Of a stretch of DNA of 64,000 nucleotides, positions 21,150 through 28,400 are shown piece after piece. Source of the stretch: Rhodopseudomonas sp. (GTDB lineage Bacteria > Pseudomonadota > Alphaproteobacteria > Rhizobiales > Xanthobacteraceae); contig WGNB01000015.1 of the NCBI GenBank assembly GCA_016124795.1, forward strand, positions 1 to 64,000, written 5' to 3'. The position numbers and the translations under genes are program-made. The notes beneath the pieces were generated by a model. It had not been told where the DNA came from and ran no database searches. It saw only the letters and a list, made by a program, of their open reading frames with translations. The number at the start of each line of letters is the position of its first letter. Position 1 is the first letter of the stretch.

Positions 21150-21452
21150 ATGACGGCCAGAAAACTGGTGTTCGAGGATTTCGCCGACAAAATTGGCGAT
21201 ATGTTTCCAATCTGCGACCACGACGTTCCGCGCATTCCGCTGACTCTGGCGGAAGCGGAATTGCATGAGGCAAAGTGGCATATGCCGGGCATCAGGCCAC
21301 CGTTCTCGCTGGTGTTTCTGGCGAACGACGGCACGGTTCTGCCGCAGCGGCTGTATCGGATGGAGCACGACCGGCTCGGTGCGCTGGAAATTTTTCTGGT
21401 GCCGATCGCCCAGGATGGCCGAGGCGTCAGCTATCAGGCGACGTTCAACTGA
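21150..21452 (+). CDS. DUF6916-like small protein
   Basis: 100 residues, soluble, no signal peptide. Pattern MTARKLVFEDFADKIGD ... LTLAEAELHEAKW ... PPFSLVFLANDGTVLPQRLYR ... GALEIFLVPIAQD fits the uncharacterised DUF6916 family, whose genes commonly sit beside tail-collar (microcystin-dependent-protein-like) genes. Here three such genes lie about 600 bp away. Converges on the GNAT gene. No function can be assigned. Confidence 0.7.
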   Translation: MTARKLVFEDFADKIGDMFPICDHDVPRIPLTLAEAELHEAKWHMPGIRPPFSLVFLANDGTVLPQRLYRMEHDRLGALEIFLVPIAQDGRGVSYQATFN

Positions 21453-21463
21453 ACTCTCTGCGA

Positions 21464-22021
21464 CTAAGCCTGCGCCGCGAATCTGGTGTCGGACGGTGCG
21501 TCGTCCGGCCACCATTCCATTTCGATGACGATGTCCTGATCGGCAACAGCGGTGAAGCCAAGCCGCCGATAGAACCGCAAAGCCGGGCTGAATTTCTCGA
21601 CGAAAATACCGACGCCGAGACTGCGCGCGCGCGACCAGTCCTGCAAGGCCGCGAAGATCGCGGTGCCGACACCTTGCCCGCGCCACGCCGGCAGCAGTGC
21701 GATATCGACGACATGGACGCAGGTCTGCCGATGGTCGAGATAGAGCCGGCCGATCGGCTGGCTGTCATGTTCGATGACGTCGAACCGGCAGCCGTCGATA
21801 AAGGTCCGGTAGTGATGGCGCTGCGCCCTGAACTGATTGGCGAGGAAGGTTTGCTTTATTTCCGATGTCCAGGGTACCGGCGCCAATTCCGCTTCCCGAG
21901 TCGACGCATAGAGCTGCATCAGAAATGGCGTGTCGTCCTCGCGCTCCGGCCGCAGGCGATAGCCTTCAGACAATAACGCAATCGGCAGCGCGAATGCCGG
22001 CGGCGCAGGGTCGTCGGTCAT
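21464..22021 (-). CDS. GNAT-family N-acetyltransferase
   Basis: 185 residues. Acetyl-CoA-binding motif DIALLPAWRGQGVGTAIFAAL (R-G-Q-G-V-G-T) and FYRRLGF near the end are diagnostic. The substrate is unknown. Lies directly downstream of the tail-collar genes (12 bp) in the same orientation, so probably the last gene of that operon. This combination of collar proteins with an acetyltransferase may be a functional unit. Confidence 0.85.
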   Translation of the reverse strand: MTDDPAPPAFALPIALLSEGYRLRPEREDDTPFLMQLYASTREAELAPVPWTSEIKQTFLANQFRAQRHHYRTFIDGCRFDVIEHDSQPIGRLYLDHRQTCVHVVDIALLPAWRGQGVGTAIFAALQDWSRARSLGVGIFVEKFSPALRFYRRLGFTAVADQDIVIEMEWWPDDAPSDTRFAAQA

Positions 22022-22032
22022 GATGGGATCGC

Positions 22033-22572
22033 CTAGTTGCGGGTCGGGAAGACGCCCTCGGTCGCAATGCAGAAGTTCAGGACGAGGTAAGGCTGCATAT
22101 TGTTATGCGACTCGGAATTGCCGGTCATTCCGATCGAGTTCGGGGAAAAGGCTAGGTTCGGAGTTGAGGGCGCGGCCTGGTAGATCGCCCCACCGCCGGA
22201 CCGGGCCATATAACTTGTCGCGACTGGTCCGGCCGATCGTTCGGAGCCGCCGCCGGCTTCGATCTGCGCCGCTGAAATCATATGCGAGTGCTGCGGAATT
22301 TCACTGACAATCAAGGTTACCGACGGCGAGCCGAGGGGCTCGCCGATCACGGTGTTCAGGCCGGCACCTGAGCCGGGATGCATCGGTGATTGGCCCTGAA
22401 GATTCGGCAATCCGAAGGTGGCGCGCCCGTCTCCGCCATAGGTCGTGCCGAGAATCGAGAAGAGCGCCGTATTCACGCTGATATTGAGAAGTTGACCGTT
22501 GCACATCGCCCAGCCCCGCGGCGCAAAATTGAAGCCGAAGCAACGGATCTCACCGATAAAGGGTTCGGCCAT
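22033..22572 (-). CDS. Phage tail-collar domain protein, paralogue 3
   Basis: 179 residues. Tail-collar (microcystin-dependent-protein-like) fold: GFNFAPRGWAMCNGQLLNI, then ALFSILGTTYGGDGRATFGL, SEIPQHSHMI and the C-terminal MQPYLVLNFCIATEGVFPTRN pattern. ATG 22572 has AAGGAG at good spacing. No phage genes are nearby, so this belongs to the bacterial collar-protein trio rather than a prophage. Molecular role unknown; possibly a secreted or tail-like spike component. Confidence 0.85.
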   Translation of the reverse strand: MAEPFIGEIRCFGFNFAPRGWAMCNGQLLNISVNTALFSILGTTYGGDGRATFGLPNLQGQSPMHPGSGAGLNTVIGEPLGSPSVTLIVSEIPQHSHMISAAQIEAGGGSERSAGPVATSYMARSGGGAIYQAAPSTPNLAFSPNSIGMTGNSESHNNMQPYLVLNFCIATEGVFPTRN

Positions 22573-22583
22573 TTTGGCTCTCC

Positions 22584-23129
22584 TTAGTTGCGCGACGGGA
22601 ATATGCCGGCCAAGGCGATGATGAAGTTGACGCAAAGCGACGGCATCAGGTTGCTATGTGGCAGGCTTCCGCCGTTTCGCGAACAAACCAGTGGGTTCAT
22701 GGCGACAGGGTCCAGCGGTGGCTTGCCGGCTTGCTCGGCGGCATAAAACAGCGCGCCCGTTCCGGTCGCCGTGGCGAGAACCACGCTGGAGCCGATGGTG
22801 CCGGTGTTGGCGTCACCTTTCGTGGCCACTAGACTGTGACTGTGGGCCGGCATTGTCGTGGTGGTGATCGTCACATTCGGGCTGCCGCCCGGTTGACCCA
22901 ACGAGTAGTTAGGCAGGCCGTTGCCCTGACCCTGGTGGATCGACAGTCGCGATTTCAGATTGGGCAGCGCGAAGGTCTGGACGCCATCGCCGCCATAGAC
23001 GGTGCCGAGCAGGGCAAACAGCGCATCGTTCTGGGAGATGGATAACAGTTGTCCGTCACACAATGCGTAGCCGCGTGGCGCGAAACTACCGGCGAACATG
23101 GTGACTTGACCAAGAAAGACAATGCTCAT
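22584..23129 (-). CDS. Phage tail-collar domain protein, paralogue 2
   Basis: 181 residues, middle gene of the trio. Shares FAPRGYALCDGQLLSISQND, ALFALLGTVYGGDGVQTFAL, MPAHSHSL and a FPSRN C-terminus with its neighbours. The variable middle (about 100-155) is rich in Thr, Gly and Ala. Eleven bases separate it from the next gene, so they are cotranscribed. Confidence 0.85.
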   Translation of the reverse strand: MSIVFLGQVTMFAGSFAPRGYALCDGQLLSISQNDALFALLGTVYGGDGVQTFALPNLKSRLSIHQGQGNGLPNYSLGQPGGSPNVTITTTTMPAHSHSLVATKGDANTGTIGSSVVLATATGTGALFYAAEQAGKPPLDPVAMNPLVCSRNGGSLPHSNLMPSLCVNFIIALAGIFPSRN

Positions 23130-23165
23130 CGACAGGGCCTCCCAGACGGGGTGAATGCGGCAGCG

Positions 23166-23699
23166 TTAGTTGCGGGACGGGAACAGGCCAGTCAGGCTGA
23201 TGCACCAATTCAGCGTCAAATAAGGTTGCATGTTTTCGTGCGCCTGGCCTTGGCCGAAGCTAGAGACTGATGCCGGGTTCAGCGGTTGCGGCGTCGTCAA
23301 GGGTCCATAAAAATTGGCGGCGGTGCCGCCGCTGTTCGATGCCTTGGCCAAGGCCTGGTTCGGCGCCGCCAGGGCGACCGTGGCGTCCGACGATGCGCCG
23401 AGAAACTGATGTGAATGCGCCGGCATTTGTGCCGTCGTCAGCGCCACGGAGGCTTGCCCGGAGGCTTGGCCAATCGGATAGCCGGTTCCGTTCAGGGTGC
23501 CTTCATGCAGCGGCACCCGGCCGCGCAGATCGGGCAACAGGAAGGTGGTCGTGCCGTTACCGCCGTAAAAGGTTCCCAGCAACGAAAACAGCGCCTGATT
23601 TTGCGCGATGTTGAGGGTCTGACCATCGCATTTCGCCCAGCTTTTCGGCGGAAAGCCGAACGCGAACGGCTGAATTTGCCCAATGAAAGGTTGAGTCAT
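23166..23699 (-). CDS. Phage tail-collar domain protein, paralogue 1
   Basis: 177 residues, first gene of the leftward trio. Motifs: FPPKSWAKCDGQTLNIAQNQ, ALFSLLGTFYGGNGTTTFLL, MPAHSHQFLG and MQPYLTLNWCISLTGLFPSRN-type end. ATG 23699 follows GGGAGGCAGGC, a strong ribosome site; an in-frame start 11 codons upstream is unlikely. An AT-rich promoter region lies upstream at 23755-23786. Confidence 0.86.
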   Translation of the reverse strand: MTQPFIGQIQPFAFGFPPKSWAKCDGQTLNIAQNQALFSLLGTFYGGNGTTTFLLPDLRGRVPLHEGTLNGTGYPIGQASGQASVALTTAQMPAHSHQFLGASSDATVALAAPNQALAKASNSGGTAANFYGPLTTPQPLNPASVSSFGQGQAHENMQPYLTLNWCISLTGLFPSRN

Positions 23700-23754
23700 G
23701 CCTGCCTCCCTGCGACGGCAGGACCCTAGCATTACCGCTCTACGATAGCAACTT

Positions 23755-23786
23755 AAAATACATATATAATATTTTTACAACCTATA
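23755..23786 (-). promoter_or_regulatory. AT-rich promoter region of the tail-collar operon (ATAGGTTGT on the minus strand)
   Basis: Very AT-rich block 55-90 bp upstream of the first collar gene. On the minus strand it reads ATAGGTTGT (complement of 23777-23785) followed by a long A/T run containing TATTATATAT. It matches the arrangement upstream of the DUF6916 gene (20977-20985). Confidence 0.45.
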
Positions 23787-24122
23787 AGAGAAATCGAAAT
23801 AAGCCGCCGCTCCAACCTCCCGACCTCCTGGCCATTTCCTCTCACCGATGAGTTTTCGCGGCTACCACGGTTTGTCAAAACGCTGCGATGGGCAATTAAG
23901 GCCCTGATGTCGGCACGACACCGCCGCCGCCGATTTTTTTGCTTCGAAAAATCAAACCGGTGTGGCGCGACCGGCAACGCGGGTTCGCGCGGCGAGGATC
24001 GGGCGAGTGACATCCTTTAGTTGCACACGCTATACGGTCTTTTCTTGTCAGTCTTGCCGTATGCTGGTAAGTCATAAAGGTTCTTGAACGCTTCCGATTT
24101 CGCGAGCCGCTGGAGAGCGCGG
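23787..24122. other. Intergenic region upstream of the lasso precursor
   Basis: About 335 bp with no convincing gene; the longest minus-strand frame (23753-24013) is basic, low in family character and lacks a ribosome site. An inverted repeat ATACGG (24032-24037) / CCGTAT (24057-24062) lies 61-91 bp before the precursor ATG and may be an operator or part of its promoter. No clear -35/-10 pair could be fixed by eye. Confidence 0.4.
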
Positions 24123-24290
24123 ATGAACGGCGACGACGTGAACGAGCAGCCGCGTAATGCGTCGGATCGGCCCATGGAAGCCGCTCCGCGCAAGGTGTGG
24201 CATGCGCCGAAGCTGACCGTGAAGGAAATTCAAAGCACCGAACTTGGCGGCTACTCGTTTTCCGACAACGGCTCATTGTTCACGAGCTGA
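24123..24290 (+). CDS. Lasso peptide precursor (A protein)
   Basis: 55 residues: a leader of about 40 and a 15-residue predicted core LGGYSFSDNGSLFTS. Leader residues 26-31 (WHAPKL) match the YxxPxL recognition motif read by RRE proteins, with Trp for Tyr. Thr39 is then the conserved Thr at position -2. Cutting after Glu40 leaves Leu1 and Asp8, giving an eight-residue macrolactam ring; Leu1 lasso peptides such as citrulassin exist. Cutting before Gly42 would give an unusual seven-residue ring and put Thr at -3. The core ends in Ser, the residue modified by HPr-kinase-like lasso kinases. ATG 24123 has GGAG 7 nt upstream; an upstream in-frame TTG (24084) adds 13 residues. The cyclase follows on the same strand. 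Confidence 0.82.
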   Translation: MNGDDVNEQPRNASDRPMEAAPRKVWHAPKLTVKEIQSTELGGYSFSDNGSLFTS

Positions 24291-24359
24291 TTCTTGATCC
24301 CGTTTCTGCAGTATCGCCGACCGTAAAGGCGTCACCGTCAGTCGAACGAGACGCCGAAT

Positions 24360-24382
24360 GTCATGATCCCGATGGTCATGAC
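24360..24382 (+). promoter_or_regulatory. Intercistronic hairpin between lasso precursor and cyclase
   Basis: GTCATGA (24360-24366) pairs with TCATGAC (24376-24382) around a 9-nt loop, in the 114-bp gap between precursor and cyclase. Such a stem often stabilises the short precursor message and lowers downstream enzyme expression. No T-tract, so not a full terminator. Role is inference. Confidence 0.4.
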
Positions 24383-24404
24383 CCGAGTGCGAGGCTTTTG
24401 ATCC

Positions 24405-26369
24405 ATGGCGGCATTTGCCGGTATCGTCGCCTTTGACGGTGGGGTCGCGGACGAAGCCGCCGAGCGTCATCTGGCAGGCGCGGTGCTGGCCGATCGAGAT
24501 CGCCCGGCGATCATGCGACGTATCGGCCAATCGGTCTTCGCGCAGCGCGTCGACGCTGCCATAGGTAACCGCGCTCGACACCATGCGGTCGGCGGGACGT
24601 TTGGTGCGCTGGACCAGAGCGACAAGCTGTTCGTAGCTTCGGCGCGCCTGGATAACCGCGCCGAACTGGCGGATGCTTTGACGATCGATCCGGCGACGCT
24701 TGCCGGACTATCCGATGGCGATCTCCTGAACCGGATGCTGCTGCGGTGGGGTGAAGCGGGAATAGCCCGCTGTCTTGGCGCGTTTGCCTTCGTGCAATGG
24801 GATGCGACGGAGCGTCGTCTAACGCTCGGTCGCGATTGCCTTGGCGGACGGGCGCTGTTTTTCCATCGTGGTCGAGGTTTCGTCGCCTTTGCCTCGACGT
24901 TGACCGGATTGCTGGCGATGCCGGACGTGCCGCGTCAGCTCGACGAGGATGTGCTGGCCAATTTCCTGGCGCTTAATCTGTCGGAACAACGCCGGACTTT
25001 TTATCGCGGCATCGAACGGGTACCGAGCCGAACCTTGATCAAGATGGACCGCGACCGCATCGTCCATCGGCTTTATTGGTCGCCGGACCTCGATGCGCCG
25101 CCGCCCTATCGGCGCGATGAAGATTATGTCGCGCGCGCGCGTGAACTGTTCGATCAGGCGGTCGCCGTATCCATTGCCGGCACGCCGCATTTTGCCATTG
25201 CCACCAGCGGCGGGCTGGATTCCAGTGCGGTGGCGGCGACCGCGGCCGGGCTCGGCGCCGGTCGGCGCATCGCCTGTTACACCATCGTTCCGCCGGCGGG
25301 GGCGCCCACCGATGTCGGATCGTATCGTTACCGGGACGAGACTGATAAGGTCGCCGCGCTGGCGCGCATGTACCCCGCGCTTGACCTGCGGCTAATTGCC
25401 GGCGATGTCGGCGCGCCGCTCAGGGATGAAGAAGGCCGGCGTTTTGCGACCATGAATACCCCGGCGCTCGGCCCGGCCGCCATGCTCGGCGGCGCCTATA
25501 AATTATATGATGCGGTCGCCGCGGAGCGCTGTCCGGCCCTGCTGGTCGGCAACTACGGCAATTTCGGTTTGTCGTGGAGCGGCCAATATTCTCTTCTGGC
25601 GCTGTTGCGCGCCGGTCAGCCGGGCGACTTTCTGCGCGAACTGATCGCGATCGCGCGCAACACCGGACATGGCGTGCTGCGCACGATTGCGCATGACCTG
25701 ATCTATGCCGCGGCGCCGATCGAGATCAGACGATTGATGTTCTGCCTGATCGGCCGGGATTTCGACAGTGTGGCGCGTTACAGTTCGCTCAATCCGGCTT
25801 ATATCGCCGAGAGCGGCCTCGGCCGGCAATGGCGCGCGGACGGTTTTAATCTGTGGCCCGGCCGGGACGGTTGGCAGCCACAGCGTTATCGCGCGAATTA
25901 CCTGTTCGACGACAATCAATCCGCCCGCGATCATCTGGGAATGTTCGAAGACCTGCATGGCTACGCCATCCGCGATCCGCATGCCGACCGCCGGCTGCTG
26001 GAATTTGCCTTGTCGGTGCCGGAGCCGGTCTTCCGTCGCAACGGCGTGGCGCGCTCGTTTGCGCGCACCGTCTTTGCCGATCGGCTGCCGCGCGTCATCA
26101 CCGACGAGCGGCGACGCGGCGCCAACGCAGTTGCCTGGTTCAGTCAAATGCAGGCGCGGCGGCAGGACATCGCCGCCGAAGTCGAGCGGCTGGAAGCTTC
26201 GCCGACCGCGCGCCGGCTGATTGATCTGCCGCGCCTTAAGCGCCTTCTCGATCAATGGCCGAAAGATCAAAATGCCGCCGAACGGCGTAGTCGCGATTAC
26301 CGTCTGGTTCTTGGCCGCGGCGTTCATGTCGGCCGTTTCATTCGTTGGGTCGAGGGTGGCAATGCCTGA
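24405..26369 (+). CDS. Lasso cyclase (asparagine-synthetase-like, C protein)
   Basis: 654 residues. N-terminal glutaminase-like fold (about 1-180, starts MAAFAGIVAFDGG; no Cys2 nucleophile, as expected for cyclases) and a C-terminal ATP-pyrophosphatase/asparagine-synthetase domain with SGGLDSS (268-274), which adenylates the ring Asp so that the core N-terminus attacks it. Later RRGANAVAW and YRLVLGRGVHVGRF complete the family pattern. Starts 114 bp after the precursor; its stop overlaps the start of the PqqD-like gene. Confidence 0.88.
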   Translation: MAAFAGIVAFDGGVADEAAERHLAGAVLADRDRPAIMRRIGQSVFAQRVDAAIGNRARHHAVGGTFGALDQSDKLFVASARLDNRAELADALTIDPATLAGLSDGDLLNRMLLRWGEAGIARCLGAFAFVQWDATERRLTLGRDCLGGRALFFHRGRGFVAFASTLTGLLAMPDVPRQLDEDVLANFLALNLSEQRRTFYRGIERVPSRTLIKMDRDRIVHRLYWSPDLDAPPPYRRDEDYVARARELFDQAVAVSIAGTPHFAIATSGGLDSSAVAATAAGLGAGRRIACYTIVPPAGAPTDVGSYRYRDETDKVAALARMYPALDLRLIAGDVGAPLRDEEGRRFATMNTPALGPAAMLGGAYKLYDAVAAERCPALLVGNYGNFGLSWSGQYSLLALLRAGQPGDFLRELIAIARNTGHGVLRTIAHDLIYAAAPIEIRRLMFCLIGRDFDSVARYSSLNPAYIAESGLGRQWRADGFNLWPGRDGWQPQRYRANYLFDDNQSARDHLGMFEDLHGYAIRDPHADRRLLEFALSVPEPVFRRNGVARSFARTVFADRLPRVITDERRRGANAVAWFSQMQARRQDIAAEVERLEASPTARRLIDLPRLKRLLDQWPKDQNAAERRSRDYRLVLGRGVHVGRFIRWVEGGNA

Positions 26370-26670
26370 ACACATCCCGGAGACGCCGCTGCCGCCGATT
26401 GACGACGGCACATTGATCAGCCGCAGCACCGAGCTTCTGGTGGCGCCGGTGCGCGACGAACTGCTGATGATGGATATCGACCGCGATTGTTATTACGGCC
26501 TCGACGATATCGGCAGCGATATATGGCGGCGGCTGGAATCGCCTTGTCGGTTCGGCGCCCTGATCGATGGCCTGGCCGCCGATTACGCCGCCGAACACGC
26601 GGTGATCGCGGCCGATTTGCGTCCCTTGTTGGCGGACATGGCGGCGCGCGGGATGGTGAGCCTGGCATAA
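26362..26670 (+). CDS. PqqD-like RRE protein (first copy, + strand)
   Basis: 102 residues. PqqD fold used as RiPP recognition element: SRSTELLVAPVRDELLMMDI, DCYYGLDDIGSDIWRRLESP, then a helical C-terminus (LRPLLADMAARGMVSL). In lasso pathways this B1 role binds the leader and hands it to the peptidase. The ATG overlaps the cyclase stop by 8 bp; GAGGG lies upstream. A second, divergent PqqD-like protein is encoded at 27179-27454 on the other strand, so which one delivers the precursor is open. Confidence 0.82.
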   Translation: MPEHIPETPLPPIDDGTLISRSTELLVAPVRDELLMMDIDRDCYYGLDDIGSDIWRRLESPCRFGALIDGLAADYAAEHAVIAADLRPLLADMAARGMVSLA

Positions 26671-26739
26671 GACACCGAACGTGGATCGTGGGCTTGGCCG
26701 ATCATCCGTCGAAGCGTCGGCGCGCGCTTTCGTTAGCAT

Positions 26740-27216
26740 TCAGACGTAACAGGCAATCTCGGTGAAGCTTTTGGCAACCGGATAGCCGGTGACTTCGATG
26801 CCGGCGGCGTCGAGCCAGGCATGGGTATCGAGCGTTTGATCCTTGGCCTTGGCGGCGCCGAAATGCAGGATGCTGGCGACGCCCCGCCGCTTCAGCATCA
26901 CGCGGGCGGCCATGGCCTGCGGCAAACAGACCGCCGCGAACGGTACATGACGCGCTGCCCGGGTTACGGCCCAGCCGATATCGCTTGCGACACGGACGTC
27001 GTCTGACGATCGCGGGTTTTTGGCCGCGGTGGCGCGCGCGACTTCCGGTGTGGCGAAAGTGCCGAGCCGCTGTGCCAGACGTGGAAATGGCACCAGCCGC
27101 AGCGCTGTGCGTGCCAGCCATAGCCATATTATCGCTTCGATCACCAGCAAGCGGCGGCGGCCATCGACCTGCGTGAATCTATGCAGCGGATGGCGGATCG
27201 AGCGTAACCACGCCAT
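26740..27216 (-). CDS. Lasso leader peptidase (B2, transglutaminase-like)
   Basis: 158 residues. Papain/transglutaminase-like B2 protein that removes the leader: Cys97 in VCLPQAMAARVMLKRRG and His132 in LDTHAWLDAAGIEV, with Asp136 or a nearby acid completing the triad. An N-terminal hydrophobic stretch (about 22-42) may contact the membrane. ATG 27216 lies inside the upstream PqqD-like gene (38-bp overlap), so translation is coupled. Last gene of the leftward operon, converging on the + strand PqqD gene. Confidence 0.85.
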   Translation of the reverse strand: MAWLRSIRHPLHRFTQVDGRRRLLVIEAIIWLWLARTALRLVPFPRLAQRLGTFATPEVARATAAKNPRSSDDVRVASDIGWAVTRAARHVPFAAVCLPQAMAARVMLKRRGVASILHFGAAKAKDQTLDTHAWLDAAGIEVTGYPVAKSFTEIACYV

Positions 27217-27454
27217 GTTTCACCAGTTCGTTGACAAAACTCCGGACTTCGGCGCGACAGGTAGCCGGCGACACGTCAAACTCCCGACCGAGCCGGTCGC
27301 AGATCGTGTCGATGGGTTGCGGCGTCGCAATCAGTTCCCATATCCGCGCGCCGATTTCGCTTAGCTCGATATAGTGTCGGTTGTTCGCGTTCATCATCAC
27401 GAGTTCATCGCCAAGCGAAGCGGTCAGCCAGCCGTCGGTCCGTCGTACCAGCAT
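27179..27454 (-). CDS. PqqD-like RRE protein (second copy, minus strand; B1)
   Basis: 91 residues. PqqD fold: LVRRTDGWLTASLGDELVMM, NRHYIELSEIGARIWELI, IDTICDRLGREFDV, VNELVKHGVVTL. Overlaps the B2 gene start, the usual B1-B2 order of lasso operons, so it is the better candidate for leader recognition during cleavage. ATG 27454 lies 10 bp after the sulfotransferase stop. An upstream in-frame start adds 15 residues into that gene and is less likely. Confidence 0.83.
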   Translation of the reverse strand: MLVRRTDGWLTASLGDELVMMNANNRHYIELSEIGARIWELIATPQPIDTICDRLGREFDVSPATCRAEVRSFVNELVKHGVVTLDPPSAA

Positions 27455-27464
27455 GGCAGCTCCG

Positions 27465-28400
27465 CTATTCGGCGTGGACCGGCATCGCGTCCGAGACAAG
27501 ATGATAGCCCAGTCGTTTCATCATGGCGCCATGATCGGCTTCCAGCCGCGCCACCTGCGCCGACGTCAGTTCGTCGCGCCAGCCGCCGGCGATGCCGCGC
27601 CTGAAAAATTGGTTGCCGCTCGACGGTCGCGGTGCTTCGCGAAAGCCTTTGGCTGCCTCCTGGGCGCGCAATTCGGAAAAGCGAGCGAGCCGGACCGCGC
27701 GATGGATCCGCTTCGGTTCAGTGTCGTAATGCGCGAAGGACAGTACATTTCGTAGCGCTCCGGCGGTATCGGCCAGCAGTTCCTCGTAACGTAGCAACAG
27801 GATTGGCAGGTCGGACTGATCCAGCCAGCTCGCGACATGGTCGCTCCAGCTCAACATCCGTTGGCGTAGCTGGCCGAACTGGCGGTTGGTTTGAGCGCAG
27901 AAAGCGCATTCGCGGTTGGCCATGGTCGCAATCGCCTGATCGATACCGGTGCGGTTATGATTGGCAAAGGACGGCGCGACGTCGCGCGGGTCGCGCACCA
28001 GGACGACGGCGCCGTCGGCGCCGCGCCGGCCGGCCAACAACGGTTCGCCGCGCCGCGTCAGGGTATAGGCATCGTGGACCTTGACGAAACGCGTCGGTGG
28101 CGTTCCCGTCGTTCCTTGATTTCGGCTATAGGCTTCAGCGCGTGCGATGTGCTCTTCCGGGTGTGCGTAAATATATTCGAGGACGCGCGGTCGCAGATCG
28201 TCGATTTCGTCGAATGTCAGAAGGCCGGATTCAATCTGGGTCCATTCATCGAACGGTTCGCGCCCGCTGGCGATGCTGCCTTGCGGCGGCAGGTCGTTGA
28301 TATCAATTGGTTGTTCGCCCGTTGCCAGCAGGTTCGCGATCAGCATGCGCAGCCATGTGTTGCCGGATTTCGGGAATGAGGCGAGCCAGACGGTGCGCAT
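27465..28400 (-). CDS. PAPS-dependent sulfotransferase (lasso cluster tailoring candidate)
   Basis: 311 residues. Canonical sulfotransferase-1 motifs: 5'-phosphosulfate loop FPKSGNTWLRML (PKSGNTW 10-16), a likely catalytic His109 in VKVHDAYT, and 3'-phosphate-binding VRDPRDVAPSF (RDPRDV 136-141). Transfers sulfate from PAPS to a hydroxyl or amine. Its position between the kinase and B1-B2, overlapping the kinase stop by one base (TGATG), points to action on the lasso peptide; Tyr4, Ser or Thr of the core are candidates. ATG 28400 preferred over GTG 28403. Confidence 0.85.
   Translation of the reverse strand: MRTVWLASFPKSGNTWLRMLIANLLATGEQPIDINDLPPQGSIASGREPFDEWTQIESGLLTFDEIDDLRPRVLEYIYAHPEEHIARAEAYSRNQGTTGTPPTRFVKVHDAYTLTRRGEPLLAGRRGADGAVVLVRDPRDVAPSFANHNRTGIDQAIATMANRECAFCAQTNRQFGQLRQRMLSWSDHVASWLDQSDLPILLLRYEELLADTAGALRNVLSFAHYDTEPKRIHRAVRLARFSELRAQEAAKGFREAPRPSSGNQFFRRGIAGGWRDELTSAQVARLEADHGAMMKRLGYHLVSDAMPVHAE

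Noticed and set aside
22033-23699. Prophage remnant suggested by three tail-collar proteins
   Set aside because: No capsid, terminase, integrase or lysis genes nearby; the trio with DUF6916 and an acetyltransferase is a known non-phage arrangement.
23753-24013. 86-codon minus frame upstream of the lasso precursor
   Set aside because: Basic, Arg-rich sequence with no family match, overlapping an AT-rich promoter region; treated as noncoding.
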